A stretch of 64,000 nucleotides of DNA, from the NCBI RefSeq assembly GCF_008831285.2, contig NC_045143.1:496001-560000 (forward strand). The letters are read 5' to 3'. The DNA comes from Nymphaea colorata. Lineage: Eukaryota; Streptophyta; Magnoliopsida; Nymphaeales; Nymphaeaceae. A model generated the notes under the pieces. It was not told the DNA's origin. It made no database searches and was given only the letters and a program-made list of their open reading frames with translations. Positions 1 through 11,691 of this stretch are shown here, piece by piece; positions within the stretch are counted from its first letter, which is position 1; each line of letters begins with the position of its first letter. The translations under genes and the position numbers were made by a program.

Positions 1-700
1 ATCTAAGACCATCGTATCTGGGTGAAACCAAGAAATAATATTCCTAGTTATGCCACCTCTTCAATTAATTATTTGGTTACTAAAAAGTGAGCCCCAGTAT
101 CTTATAAATTGTAATGTCCATTCCAACGCTTCTGTCATACAACTTCTGTCTTCAGTTTAAAATGGTGTTACAAGGTCTCCCACGACATTTGCAATGCAGT
201 CCAAGCGAAACTCGCGCACATGAAACTCCCGCTACCAATTTTCTATGCAGCTTCGAAGCAGTAGCAAACGCAAAATTCAGGATTGCATAATAGAGCGCAC
301 GCTCATTTTCTTTCCATGGATACATGCTTTTTTCCATCCGGGTCATCCTTTATTTGCTCATGAATAAATCTGACAGGCCTTCTGCTTGATTCTCTGTTGG
401 CAAGACAGACATCACAAGATCTCGCCAAGACCAGCACGCTCGCAACTGACCTCCAGCAGGGAAATCCATAAACTTTTGTGTAGAACGGTAGTGCAAATTT
501 ATTGCTCTGTTGCAATAGAATCTCAGGCTGAGAAAGAAGAAGCTTGTGCTATCTGCAACCGCACCAATGCAGCAGAGCCCTTTCAGCGCTCCAAATTCTT
601 TCCAGTCGGATATCATCTGCAGACCAGCATGAAGTCACACTGTAAAACCCAAAATTTTACTTATCTTCTCAAAATCATGAATAAGCCAGTTCGGGAGAAA
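1..700. other. 3' flank / probable 3' UTR of the MBD gene
   Basis: No reading frame here resembles a known protein. On the minus strand, downstream of the MBD stop codon, the stretch looks like a 3' UTR: it is moderately AT-rich and holds two minus-strand AATAAA poly(A)-signal matches, near 492-497 and 350-356. The open frames are short and overlap one another without splice signals. Sequence below about 300 may belong to the next intergenic region. Confidence 0.4.
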
Positions 701-2550
701 TTACTCTTTGAAAGCGTCCATTTCATCTCCATCAAGTACAAGAGCGTCCATCCATGCCCTCTTGGTCGATTCGGATAGCTCTTCATCACCAATAAATGGC
801 GTCCATGACCCATTTGGCCCATCAAGAACCCATCTAACCTTTGCTGGTCTACTGAAAAAATCAAATTTTTTCCGCTTGGAGTTTAAGCCAGCCTACCCAA
901 AGGCAAGTTTATCGCATCAGTACATGTTAGCAAGTGTTCAGGAATTCGGACCACAGCACACTAGTCTAAACAGTAAAGAGCAAAGAAGACTATGAAATGT
1001 GCCTTTCAGATCAATGTGAAAAAGGCAATTATCATGAATAAACTTCTCAGCTATTTCAACAACCATTGTTCAAATTGACAGTTTTTTTACTTTCCTTCCC
1101 AATTAGATGGTCTGGTTATCGACGGGGAGAAGCCAAAACCGACAATATTGCATCAAAGAAGCTCTATGTAGCTAAGACTCACAGGAAGGTCTTTGTCTGT
1201 CGAGTGTGTCGAATGGGCATCTGATTCCTTCCGCACTTTAGGTTTGTACCTTCCTAGCTTCCCAGTTTGAAGAAAGCTCAAAACCTCTTTTTTGGATCGG
1301 AACCGCCTATTTGAAACTGGGTCATAGAAATACTGCACAATCAGAAACTATGATCAAGTAGGTAGCAATTCTCATTCGAAGAAATTACCAAAATATATAA
1401 AACCCAGTGATGTGCATGTAAGCATTCATAACTTTTTTTCTACTTATCTGCCTTTGCTACCACTTGCTTCCCTCCCCCACAAACACACCCACACGGAGCC
1501 CCCTATATTTGTGGATGGTTCGTTGATGTGACAAAAAAATTTTTTAGATGGAGAAACGTTAAACAGGGAGGAAGTAGCTGGCCTTTCGACATTTCGGAGA
1601 AATTTTCAGGATTAATGCTAGAAAATTTGTAATATTCTTCAAAAAGAAAACATATTGGAATACTTTCAGCATTGAAGCTTTTTTTACAGGTTATATGAAA
1701 TAACCGATTACATTTCTCGAGCAGCATTGAAACATCTAAGGAACATAAGAATGATTAGAATTAATTGATTCTTTATAACACATTCAATTTCAAAATTTTC
1801 AGCTAAAGTGCAGCAGCATCCATGATTTTGGATGAACGCGCACCTATTAACCGGCAACTAAGGGCCAGGCTGCAACTTCATCTATCTAACGAAATAAATT
1901 CATGCCCTACAAAGGGCTTCATAGATCCAGAAGTAAAAAAATGGGACCACAAATCGAATGATTGTAACAACAATCCGCGACAAGAAGACAGGAAACTCAT
2001 CCATCCCAGACAACATAGGTAGAATTTTATTACATATCTATTTACTCATTGGATCGAGATAAAACGAATTAAGAAAACAATAGATGAAACGGGGAAAAAT
2101 TCCTTCATTTTGCATTGTCGCCATTCTTACACTGGTAGTTTAGGCCTTTAGGGTTACCTTATCCCTCGCTCCAGCCGTTGCTCCACTGGTCCGGACCTTG
2201 ATCCCGGTTGTCCACCCGGCCGGCAGCCATTCCGGCCTGTTGACTGCCATCATCTCCGATGCCGGCTTCTCAGGCAGAGCGGCCTGTACCGGGACGGCCG
2301 CGCAAACGTCCAACCCTCCGACTCTCGCACCAATTGCAGGAGCTTCTCTATCAACTGCCCCAGAGAGCGTCTGGCCAGCGCTAGCGAACAAATCCGGCGT
2401 TCTCGACAGCAGGACAGGGGACCTCTCGGAGAACCCGCCGGTCAAATCCCCTCCTCCCCTTATCACAAGGGAGGGATTCAGGCTCTTGAGGTCCGCCAAG
2501 ACTTGCTTTGCGTTGGAAGGGAAAGGCTGAAACCCGCTCGCTGCTGACAT
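701..2550 (-). CDS. MBD: Methyl-CpG-binding domain (MBD) protein, plant MBD5/6-like
   Basis: Nuclear reader of methylated cytosine by family. Exon 1 is 2550-2158 (131 residues) and ends in the first half of the MBD, with RPEWLPAGW followed by RTSGATAGARDK. Its donor is AAG|GTAACC. Exon 2 starts at 1332 after a TTGTGCAG acceptor and continues the domain in phase 0 with YFYDPVSNRRFRSKKEV. The last exon encodes AKVRWVLDGPNGSWTPFIG and ends DAFKE, stop at 701-703, like the conserved segment after the MBD in plant members. The exon 2/3 junction is ambiguous. Ending exon 2 at 1250 (AG|GTACAA) and starting exon 3 at 851 after TTTTTTCAG gives 208 residues. Ending at 1183 (CCT|GTGAGT) and starting at 838 gives 226 residues. 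Both stay open. The first 100 residues are low-complexity. The family call is secure; the subfamily is inferred from the TSGATAG...FRSK motif. Confidence 0.88.
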
Positions 2551-5500
2551 ACTGTACTCCGGCGAGCTCCGGCACCGCTTTCCGGCGAGCGAGAAAAACC
2601 AGCGCCTAGGGTTCTTATTTTCCCCAGAGAGAGAGAGAGAGACAGACGGGCGCCTTTCTTCGGCCTGGAGTACAATTTACGAAACTGAAGTCAATGACAT
2701 GAAATATTTTCAAAACAGACCCAATTTTAAGTCAATTACATTTAACCTCTGACTTTATTGAACGTACAACTGGTAAAGTAGGTTGGTTATCGTGTTCTAG
2801 TCTGACCTGAAATTTCCCATTAAAAATTATATTCAGAAGCATACCATCGGTTGTTTTGAATTGATAACATTTTCCAGAGAAACGCTGGGTATCAACTTTA
2901 GAGTGGGTAGACTCCTAGTTTTTATTCGGATAAACCTGGATAATGCGTATTCTTGCCTCTGATTATAGCAACACAAACTTACCTCATTCATGTATTAAAA
3001 TTTAGTCCTGTTTCAACTTCAAGATCCATTCAATTGAACCATGTCATATGAAATAACAACCGAACAATAATATTGCCAAATGAAAAATGTAGTGGTAGGA
3101 TTATTGGTTATATATATATATCCAAGTAATAACTGAAAACAAAAAGATCGTTATTCCAATGCTATGTTATTTATAATTTCATTTTATGAAGTTGGGTGCA
3201 ACAAGATTTTCTGAACTATTTCTCAAGTATGTGATACTGCATTCATGAGGTTTGAGCCTTTGATGAGTTGATCTTTCACGGCATCAATATTCGGTTCTTA
3301 TGAGACAGGAAAGATCTTAAGCAAAAATTGGTTGCAGGGGCGACGAATTTCACCTCGGTTTCAGTTGTTTAGCAATATTATTGCTACCAAGAAGCGGTGG
3401 ATGTTGTGAAAACCAGAATCATCCAAGCAGAAGAACAGAATAGGGACACGATTCCCACATCCCCAAGCAGAAGTATGAGGTTCAAATCTCGTGGTCGTCC
3501 TAATGTTCTGATGTGTTCTTCTTTTAGACTGCAAATGGTAGCAAGTGTGACACGAGTTTAAAGCAAGTGTGATACTTGAGTTTAAAGATACAGCGTAAGT
3601 CCACCTAGACCCCGAAGCAAACCAAAACATTAAAAGAAAAGGGAAACAACTCCAACAATATGGAGATGATGTCTAACCATAGACCAAGAATCCGCAAAAA
3701 AGTAAAGCTTTCGGGTTCACATGCAGCCATGCACAATCTTTGCCAAAAAACTATTTTGTTTCATAATCAAATCCTGCAAGTCCTTGGAAACGAAACCAGA
3801 GGTTATCCAGTCAATCCCCTTGATACCTTGCCTAAGAACCAGCTATTGGAAACTATCCTTTGGAAAAGTTTCTTCCTTTTCAGAGGGTCAATGCACAAAA
3901 AAGTTCAAAGATTTCGGCAAAAAACATCTCTAGATGAGAGAAAATGCCACCTGAATGAACAAACTTGACTTAGATACCTAATTAGTTATCGGATGAATCA
4001 AATACTGAAGCATAGGCTCCTTGAGAAGAGCAGGAATTTCCATATCGGAATATATAAACAAAGGATATATATTAGCTTGATGAGATCATGAACTCCAAAT
4101 CTCATGTACTGGTGTATGCCACTGCTTATGGTTTTGGAGCAGAACTAGGAATGCATGCGTTTGCTTCATGATTGACATGTATCATAAACAACTACAGATT
4201 GGAAATATGATTATGGATTTCCTGAAAGGAACCAGGCAGGTACTTTACTGCTGTCATGACAATATTATTGCCACGAAAATTTTCTTCCTTAATCTGCACT
4301 GCTGTTCACACTGGTGACCAATGCTCATTTAATTGTATAGAACTAGACTTTGTGTGGGACAAAGTTTAATGGTAATTGTCTTTCTTTTGGGCAATCATGC
4401 AGAGCTGGGCTCCATCTCTTTTTCCCTTTTTCTTTTTTAAGAAGCTAAGTGGAGTTGGGGCAGACACTTAGAAGGTTAGATGATCACGAAACGCCTTACT
4501 TCATTCTCGTCCAACCTCCACCATATTCACCCCGACTTTATGCATCATATATAAATCTGTGAGGCGCCGACTGCTTAAATATCAAGTGATTAATAACCAT
4601 TCAATTCAGACCTCAATGCGTGATTTACTGATAGCTGCCAAATAAGCTGATGTGTTTCTTTTGTTTTTTCCTTTTACAGGTATAACTGAAACAGATGAAG
4701 CGATCCACACTGTTAACTATGATTGCAGAGAAAAAATAACACTACAGAGTTATAAATTTCAAAATCTTAGGAAGTTCTTAAACTCTTAGAACGACCAATA
4801 TAATCCCATTTTGCAGTGCTTACAATATCCTTCAGCATTGAAATCGTGCTCGAGAATTCGGTATATCAAGATAGAAAAATTGCATATTGATAAGCAGATG
4901 CACCATTTATTTCATTTTTTACTCAATCATCCATCTTCCAAAGGTCAATGGTGAAGATTGTTCTTTAGTGATCTAATACAGAGTCTGGTACCTACAAATT
5001 TCTCTCTCTCTCTCTCTCTCTCTCTGAGAGATATGTTATATATATATCAACAATTAATATGATTTAGACAAACATTGATGGGTCAGTGGTAGGTATATAT
5101 ATATATATATCAACAACTAACATGATTTGGACAAACATTGATGGATCAGTGGTAGGACTTTATCTATGTCGGGCTAAAACAGTAGTCACATACTGTACAA
5201 CATTAATGACTGAACAGACAGAACGAATGGATGCATAATTTTTTATAAAAAAGAACATGAAAAAGCATTAGGAAAATCTCGTCAGTGTGTTCGAAGAAAG
5301 ATAAAGCCATCAAACAGTAATGTTAACAATAAAATATTGATCGCGCGGATCATATTGCAGATTATTGCAGCATCCACTTTTTCCACAGAAACAGAATCAT
5401 GAATGTGACGCTTGATACAGGGATGAATTTCAGCAAAATAGCTAGTCATTTTGGCATTCCTAGCTCCATCATGTACCCTCTTTCTTCATGATCTCATCGC

Positions 5501-6199
5501 GCCTATGAAAATTGAAGCATTGGGTCAGGGCTTCTTCATATTTACCATCCACCCTCCCCATCAAATATGTTGCTTTCCATGATCACTTGCAACCGATTTT
5601 TATGGGTTTTTTTCATACTTTTGCAAATCTTATTTATTTTCAGATTAAGTATTTGAGATTATAAGCTTGTTTTCGTTTAGAAAAATGCCTTTTTTTTTAA
5701 TACGACATCATCATTTAAAGATAACCGTGTGTCAATTAAACTTTTACACTGTCAGTAACTTAAATACTCCAACTAATATAAGCAGACTACTTGTTGATTA
5801 ATTGTAGTTAGCCTTTTTAACCATACAAAATAATAACGTAAGCTCAAGTATATATTTGAACTGTTATTTTTATTAATATCAAGTCGGTTAGATGAATATT
5901 TTGCTGCTGATGGTAGAAGCCCATTTATGCAAGAAAATGTGCACACAAAATTAGTATGTTTCGCATGTTCCTTTTTTAAGTGGTACAAAGCAATAATTCT
6001 TCTCTAACTTAACAGTTTACTTGAACAAGATTAACCTTGAAAAAACTTAAGGGTGTTTTCATGGAGGCAGGGTGAAATCTATGATTTGTGTAGAAGACAT
6101 GGATGGATTTGGAAAACTTCCCCGGGCATGTGGGCATCCGCCCCCCATTCCTCATAATTCGTTCATTTTTTAATATTCTTTCTTGATTGGTTGCATGCG
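2551..6199. other. Intergenic region between the divergent MBD and HIPP genes
   Basis: About 3.6 kb separating two divergently transcribed genes. The MBD end holds a short (AG)n run at 2630-2643, probably 5' UTR. The rest is AT-rich with a TA run near 3109-3121, a (TC)n run at about 5001-5025 and a 63-bp tandem duplication at 5047-5156. The open frames at 3361-3630 and 3660-3968 have no recognisable domain or flanking splice signals, and I do not call them genes. Confidence 0.6.
5047..5156. repeat. Two-copy 63-bp-period tandem repeat joined by (TA)n
   Basis: The block starting TCAACAA and ending GTGGTAGG occurs at 5047-5093 and again at 5110-5156 with only a few substitutions. The copies are separated by a run of TA dinucleotides, and a further TA run precedes the first copy. 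A (TC)n tract lies just upstream. This looks like a local duplication through slippage or unequal exchange at the TA runs. Confidence 0.85.
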
Positions 6200-6215
6200 T
6201 ATATATGCATGCATG
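6200..6215 (+). promoter_or_regulatory. TATA box of the HIPP gene with overlapping RY (CATGCATG) motif
   Basis: TATATAT at 6200-6206 lies about 70 bp upstream of the HIPP start codon at 6275, a usual spacing for a plant core promoter with a short leader. It is embedded in near-palindromic GCATGC sequence, and CATGCATG at 6208-6215 matches the RY element recognised by B3-domain (ABI3/FUS3-type) factors. The TATA call rests on position; the RY role is inferred from the motif only. Confidence 0.5.
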
Positions 6216-6274
6216 GCCTTCTTCTCATGAGCAATCCTTCTCTGTGTGGGTGAAAAAAGGACGGAGAAGCAACT

Positions 6275-7641
6275 ATGGGAGCTCTGGACTATCTCTCTAA
6301 CTTCTGCACCGTCACTTCCACCAGCAACAAGAAAAAAACGTTGCAGGTCTTTAATTCCATCTCCCTCTAACTTCTGTTTCTGTTTCCACTTCTCCCAGAT
6401 TTTCCCCTCTACTGCCTCATTTTCTTCCGGGAAATAACCATTTCATTTTTCAGACAGTGGAGCTCAAGGTGAGGCTGGACTGCGATGGCTGTGAAAGGAA
6501 AGTTAGAAACGCGGTTTCGTCTATGAAAGGTACATCCTTCATCATGATTTCTCCTGTCATATCTTGTCTACGGAGTTCAGTAAGAAACTTGTTATCCTCT
6601 TAATTAAATACCCATTTGGAATGCCTGAGTAGATGGGCGTCTTGGTCCTTCATCATCTGTGCAGTTTTTTCATCAATGGAGGTCAGACAATTCGTGATGA
6701 GTGATGATAAGCTACTCATGAATCTCCTTCGAGTGGCCGAAATGAAGAAGACAGACGGTAGAGTAACTATGGAGAATATAAATATACGATAATACATGAT
6801 CCCCTCGAAACAGTCACCCAATTCAATTGCTCACTGCATCTTTACCAGAAGGAATCATTTCGATCTTTTGCCCTTCTTCTTCTTCTTCCTCCTTCTGATT
6901 ATTATTATTATTATAAATTTGTCGATGTTTTGGCCCTTTAATATTTTCAACTTCGAAACGCAGCTAGTTCTTGCTTCCTATATCGATTGATCTTCTATTT
7001 GCCTCTCCCTGCTACAGCTGACAAAATTAAGATAATTCCAATCGACTTACGAACATCGGAAAAGTTTTTTGGGCATCATCTTTTTTGTTACGGATCAAAT
7101 GTTTCGAAGCTAGGTTGACATTCTATATACTTTGGTAATTTCAAACACGTTGCCCATTGAAGAAATGCTATGATTTTTTTTCCAACAATTTGAACTGGAT
7201 CATGTCCTGTTAATGTTGCCCTATAGCAGCTCTATCTACCAACAATCCTTTTTCTCATTGAAACAGGGGAGGGATATTAGAGAGAGGGAAGTAGTATTGT
7301 CATTTTGAATTCGACGACTGGTTTTGTTATTTGATGCAGGGGTGAAGTCTGTGGATGTGATCAGAAAACAGAACAGGGTGGTGGTGAAAGGCTACGTGAC
7401 CGCAAAGAAGGTGCTGAAGACGGTGAGGAGCACCGGGAAGCGGCCGGAGCTCTGGCCCTACGTGCCCTACAACTTGGTGACCTGTCCCTACGCTGCGGGG
7501 ACCTATGACAAGAAAGCACCCCCTGGCTTCGTCCGGAAAGTTGCAGCTCCGGCTGCTGCCACTTCCGGCACCCCCGACCCCCATGAGAGCTTCGCTTCCC
7601 TCTTCAGTGATGACAACCCACATGCATGCTCTATCATGTAA
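6275..7641 (+). CDS. HIPP: Heavy-metal-associated isoprenylated plant protein (HIPP)
   Basis: Small metal-binding protein of 149 residues in three exons: 6275-6346, 6454-6529 and 7340-7641. All junctions are GT-AG and in phase (0, then 1). It has one HMA domain (about residues 25-92) beginning TVELKVRLDCDGCERKV, with the metal-ligand CxxC at Cys34 and Cys37, followed by the family's RPELWPYVPYNL segment. The protein ends CSIM, a CaaX box whose cysteine (146) would be prenylated, tethering the protein to membranes. Length, N-terminus and tail fit the single-HMA HIPP group (HIPP20-28 type). Family members bind cadmium, copper or zinc and act in metal tolerance and stress responses; the metal cannot be read from sequence. 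Exon 3 is GC-richer than its surroundings. The start is the first ATG after the TATA-like box and yields the usual MGALDYLSNFC N-terminus. Confidence 0.95.
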
Positions 7642-8781
7642 CATCTCAATCACCACCCTCTGCTAGCAAACCTCACCACTTCTCTCTCTACATCTTATAT
7701 ATATATATATATATATAAAAGTTGGCTGTTATCATGAGTCCTGTTTCATATTAAATAAGAAGGGAAAGAAATTTGAGGCCGAAAGAGATTTGTTGAATTC
7801 GATGATGGTGATGTCGATGTGGTATCACTACAGAAGTAAATGATAGGGAATGTTTCATTTGGGGACCTTTGGTTTAACAATATATTGGAAGCTTACCATT
7901 TCCTTTCAAATTATTGCACTGAACTTTTTACCGAAACTGTCAATTGGGAACGTGAAGTTTGACGAAAGATGAGGTGAAAGGTTGTGTTCCGCTTAGTTTA
8001 CTGTGCAAGTAGGGCGTTTCGCTATGTTTGAAATACTAAAATCTATTGTTTATCAAATTAGGGATTTTAGATCAAACCGAAGATCTACACTTTAAATCTT
8101 TATCTTACTTTTTTTGTATTGAAAAAGAAGTCGGATTTTAGATCAAACCCAAGATCTACCCTTTAAATCATTCGGATCATGGTTTTTACATCTTAAGCGT
8201 ATCAAATATGAGACTATTAAATGTCCCCTTAACATATTCCACACAAATGGCTGATCGAGATGAGATTATTGAGTAATCTAGTTAAATTGAGCCTCCAAAT
8301 GTTTTTTCAGGACAATTATGTTATTTGGGATATCAAAGAAATAATTGGCCTCAGATGAATTATTTCCGAAAATATTAGCCTTCCATAGGAAAAGGATGGA
8401 TAAGAAAGAGCTCACCTTTATAATAAATGAGAAAAGACGAGACATGGTGGAAATGGAAAATAGGAGGAGGACAGTACTCTTCATTGCTTCATCGTGAGAT
8501 AGCTATCAATTGTAGAGGTTCAAATAATGCAATCTAGTGCGATCAAAGCCTTTCAAAAGTAAGATTGTTGGTAGAAAAGTTGTGTCGCCCAAGTATGTTT
8601 TAAAATGAGTTAACAAGTACGTTTTAAAATTTGGTCCCGTATTTACATGAATACTTGGTTTTCATAAAACTTTTTGTTTTTTAAATTGCGGGCATATATA
8701 TATATGCTTTATAATTATTTATTTATTTTTATATATTGTACTTGTTAGAACATAAGGATTTGTAAAATAGTACCCTCTAGC

Positions 8782-9450
8782 TAGGCCTGGGCGTCGGGCG
8801 GGTCGCCGGCCCCAGGTCCGGGCCGCGATTTGCTAACATCGGCTTTCGCCCGTTGCGCTCGGCCCGGTAAAAATTTAAAACGGGTCGGGTCCCGGTTTTA
8901 AGTTGGGGCTCGATAATGCTTAGGTCGAGAAAACTTGACCTAACCGATAATGCTTAGGTCGAGAAAACTCAACCTAATCTTCTTTCCCTTTTCATTTGAA
9001 AGGGAGAGATTGTGCAGCCTGCGCTATTGTGCCTCAGTTATCCACCGACCACCGTCCCCGCCATTAGCCGTCGCACTGGTGGTCTATAGTATACCGTGCC
9101 GCACTGCTGGTCCGTCATCGTCGTCGCACTGCTTTAACAACATTAGCTCTGGATAGTAATCTTTGAACTAAAAACAAATTGCTCTCCTTTTTGGTAGGAT
9201 TACTCTGGTCAAACGCTACTTGGCCTAGCTTTCTTTCCCCTTTCTCTTTTCTTCTCTTGGAACCAACTTCATGTCTGAAGCTTGACTGGGCAGATAACAA
9301 AACGGGCCGGGTCAGGCCTCGGACATGATTGACCCAGCCCGGTACCCGGCCCTACCCGGCCCGTTAATAATCGGGCCGGGTAGCTGGTCGGCTGACTATA
9401 TCCAAATCCAAGACTCAAACGGGCTGGCCCTACCCCGATGCCCATGCCTA
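8782..9450. mobile_element. Non-autonomous hAT-like transposon, 669 bp with target-site duplication
   Basis: The left end reads TAGGCCTGGGCGTCGGGC and the reverse complement of the right end reads TAGGCATGGGCATCGGGG, so the ends are imperfect terminal inverted repeats. The flanks are 8-bp direct repeats differing at one base: CCTCTAGC at 8774-8781 and CCTCTAAC at 9451-9458. An 8-bp duplication is the hallmark of hAT insertion. The ends are GC-rich with several GGGCCGGGT-like words, unlike the AT-rich surroundings. The interior holds a 34-bp tandem duplication (8911-8944 and 8945-8978) and no transposase frame. It is an old, non-autonomous copy. Confidence 0.8.
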
Positions 9451-9968
9451 CCTCTAACAAAAAATTTGTAGTTTCGTTTCCACCTGAAATTCCATGGGTA
9501 AGCGGAGGTTGGTTTGCCAGATTGGTGGAAACTTTCTTGAATTTCAAGACCTGCAACCATTATTACCATTTATGTCAAACGTTGGACAAAATGTTTCCGA
9601 TTAATATGGGTTTGAAAATGCAATATTCTGACCGATAGAACCCGGAGAGTACACCAGAAAAGAAAATTCTGGAATTTTGAAGAAATACCCACGCTGGGAT
9701 AAAATTAAAAATTCAAAGCCTATACCCTTCTTGGTTTTCCCAAAATTTTCAAACAGCGCACTTTTCCAGATTATTGAAAAAAGTCAGCTTTTAAACATTT
9801 GGAAATACAATACCAATCAAACTTCTCAGTTTGACAAATAATTGTATATAGATACTTTATTTGCTTTTACATAAATTGGCATCTTGACCTGAACAGAACA
9901 CATAGGTATGCATGTTGAATTGTTTTTCTGAATGTTTTTCCGTGAAGAACTAGAAGAAAACGGTGTCA

Positions 9969-10157
9969 GGTAGGGACAGAGTAAAAAAAAAAAAATTCAT
10001 ACGAAGAGCCGAATTAAAGTTTTCAAACAAAACAAAATATTAATTTTCCAAAATTTTTATACAAAAAAATGAAAATTTTCAAAATTTACATGTAAATTTA
10101 AAAAAATAATTGAAGTGCCGCCAAGGCCCTTACGGACCTCTCCTTGACTCAGCCCCT
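9969..10157. mobile_element. Short MITE-like element, family A copy 1
   Basis: A 189-bp AT-rich insert with GC-rich ends, GGTAGGGACAGAGT at the left and, reverse-complemented, AGGGGCTGAGTCAAGG at the right. It is flanked by the 7-bp direct repeat GGTGTCA at 9962-9968 and 10158-10164. Its end words match the copy at 55774-55944. There is no coding capacity. Confidence 0.6.
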
Positions 10158-10492
10158 GGTGTCAAGCACAACCATAGCTCATCAAAGACCAAAAATTTTG
10201 AAACACACGGAATTTGACAAGTTGTGAACTAACCATGTGGAGGATCAAGCCACTCTAGATTTGAAAAGAAAAATCGAAAGCAATTGACTTCTTTTATACA
10301 AAACTAAGATTATTGAATATATGAGTTTATTTTTTAACATGCACAAGCCTACCGTTCATCCAAACAAAGACAAAGTAAGGTTTAAGTTTGTGTCAAGGCA
10401 TAGTGTAGAGCCAGAGCATCGTCAACTTGATGAAGCGTTTCATTTCCTTTGGCCTGTAAACACAACACATACAAGGTTTTTTTTATAATAAA

Positions 10493-10632
10493 AAATTGTG
10501 TTATAAATCTATCTCAAAAATTGAAACAGTTTTATAGAACGGTGTTATAGTGCTCCACTGACAAATTGTGTTGTAAATCTATCTTAAAAATTGAAGCATG
10601 TTCATAAAACGCTATGTTATAGCATTCAACGA
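10493..10632. repeat. Two-copy degenerate tandem repeat, 70-bp period
   Basis: AAATTGTGTTATAAATCTAT begins at 10493 and a diverged copy begins at 10563. Both continue through AAAAATTGAA and a TTATAG-containing tail. The divergence suggests an old duplication. Confidence 0.7.
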
Positions 10633-11510
10633 ATCTCCCGTAATTTTGAGGTAAATTCAAAGAATAATTTCTTACTAGCAGAATTGAAACGAATAATGTG
10701 AGGCTTTCATGCGCCCAACTTGATCAACTAAGCCATGCCCATGCAACATTTAGAAGCCTACGTATCAAACAAATTTGAGTGATTTGAATAAAATCTTCAG
10801 AGAACGGACCATGTCAAAGAACATACGAAAAAAAATTATATATATTTGCATCAGCTCTTCTTGGAATGGAATAGCAAGGAGAGAAAAGACCACTTTGCTC
10901 AACCACTTGAACTTAAATAAATCATTCTTTTAAGATTGCATCACATAAAGAGGGGAATTAAAAATACGAATCCGTGGATCACCCAATCGACCAATATCAC
11001 AGTCAAAAGCACGCGCAGGAAGATGGCGACCCAATTCTAAGCTCGGTCACCCAATTTTCCCACCAACCCTTTGGGTTAGTTAGCCGTCTTGACCCCTTCA
11101 GTTGGGCTCCGCAACAATGTCATATCCCGTCACTAGTTAATGTTGCAAAAAAAAAAAATCATAGAAAATAAACAAATAAAAAATCGTCCTTGCTTGTCCA
11201 CATGTTTATTTTCGAAGAAAAAAAAATCTCGAGACTTGGAGAACCGTGTAACGAACTGTCGTCTTATATGGTGTGCGTCAGATTTTCTCTACCAAGAAAA
11301 GAAAAGAAAAGCAAAAGAGGGGAAAGATCGTCCCGGGACATTTAAGCTCACGATTGAAGATCAAGGGTTGGTGGTTGTATCTTCCTGCCCCCGTGCCGTG
11401 CCGTCCACATCGTGTGATGTATGGGGTGGCAACCAAACAGGGACCAACTACGCCCGAATCAGTTTTCATTAGTATCGATAGCCTGAACGATAAATTATAT
11501 CTGACTACTA

Positions 11511-11691
11511 CCGGCGGAGTCAGAATTTTTTTTTTTTTTTTTGAAACGCACTGATTCACCAATTTTCATACATGAAAGGACATTTATATGTATAACAAAG
11601 TAAATATTAAACGATTTTAATGTGAAAATAAAGAATTTTGAGAAGCTAGTGTAGGCAACTGCCTACACCAGCCTATAAGTAGCTCCGCCCA
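11511..11691. mobile_element. Short MITE-like element, family A copy 2
   Basis: The left end is CCGGCGGAGTCAGAATTTTT and the right end, reverse-complemented, is CTTGGGCGGAGCTACTTATA. Both carry the GGCGGAGC-type terminal word widespread in plant MITEs. The interior is AT-rich with a hairpin (GTGTAGGCA facing TGCCTACAC) near 11649-11668. No clear target duplication is visible, so the outer limits are approximate. Confidence 0.5.

Noticed and set aside
386-778. 130-codon plus-strand frame at the left edge
   Set aside because: It lies opposite the MBD last exon and 3' UTR, with no recognisable domain or splice signal.
3476-3505. GGTTCAAATCTCGTGG, like a tRNA B box (tRNA gene or SINE)
   Set aside because: No A box at the right distance and no cloverleaf could be drawn.
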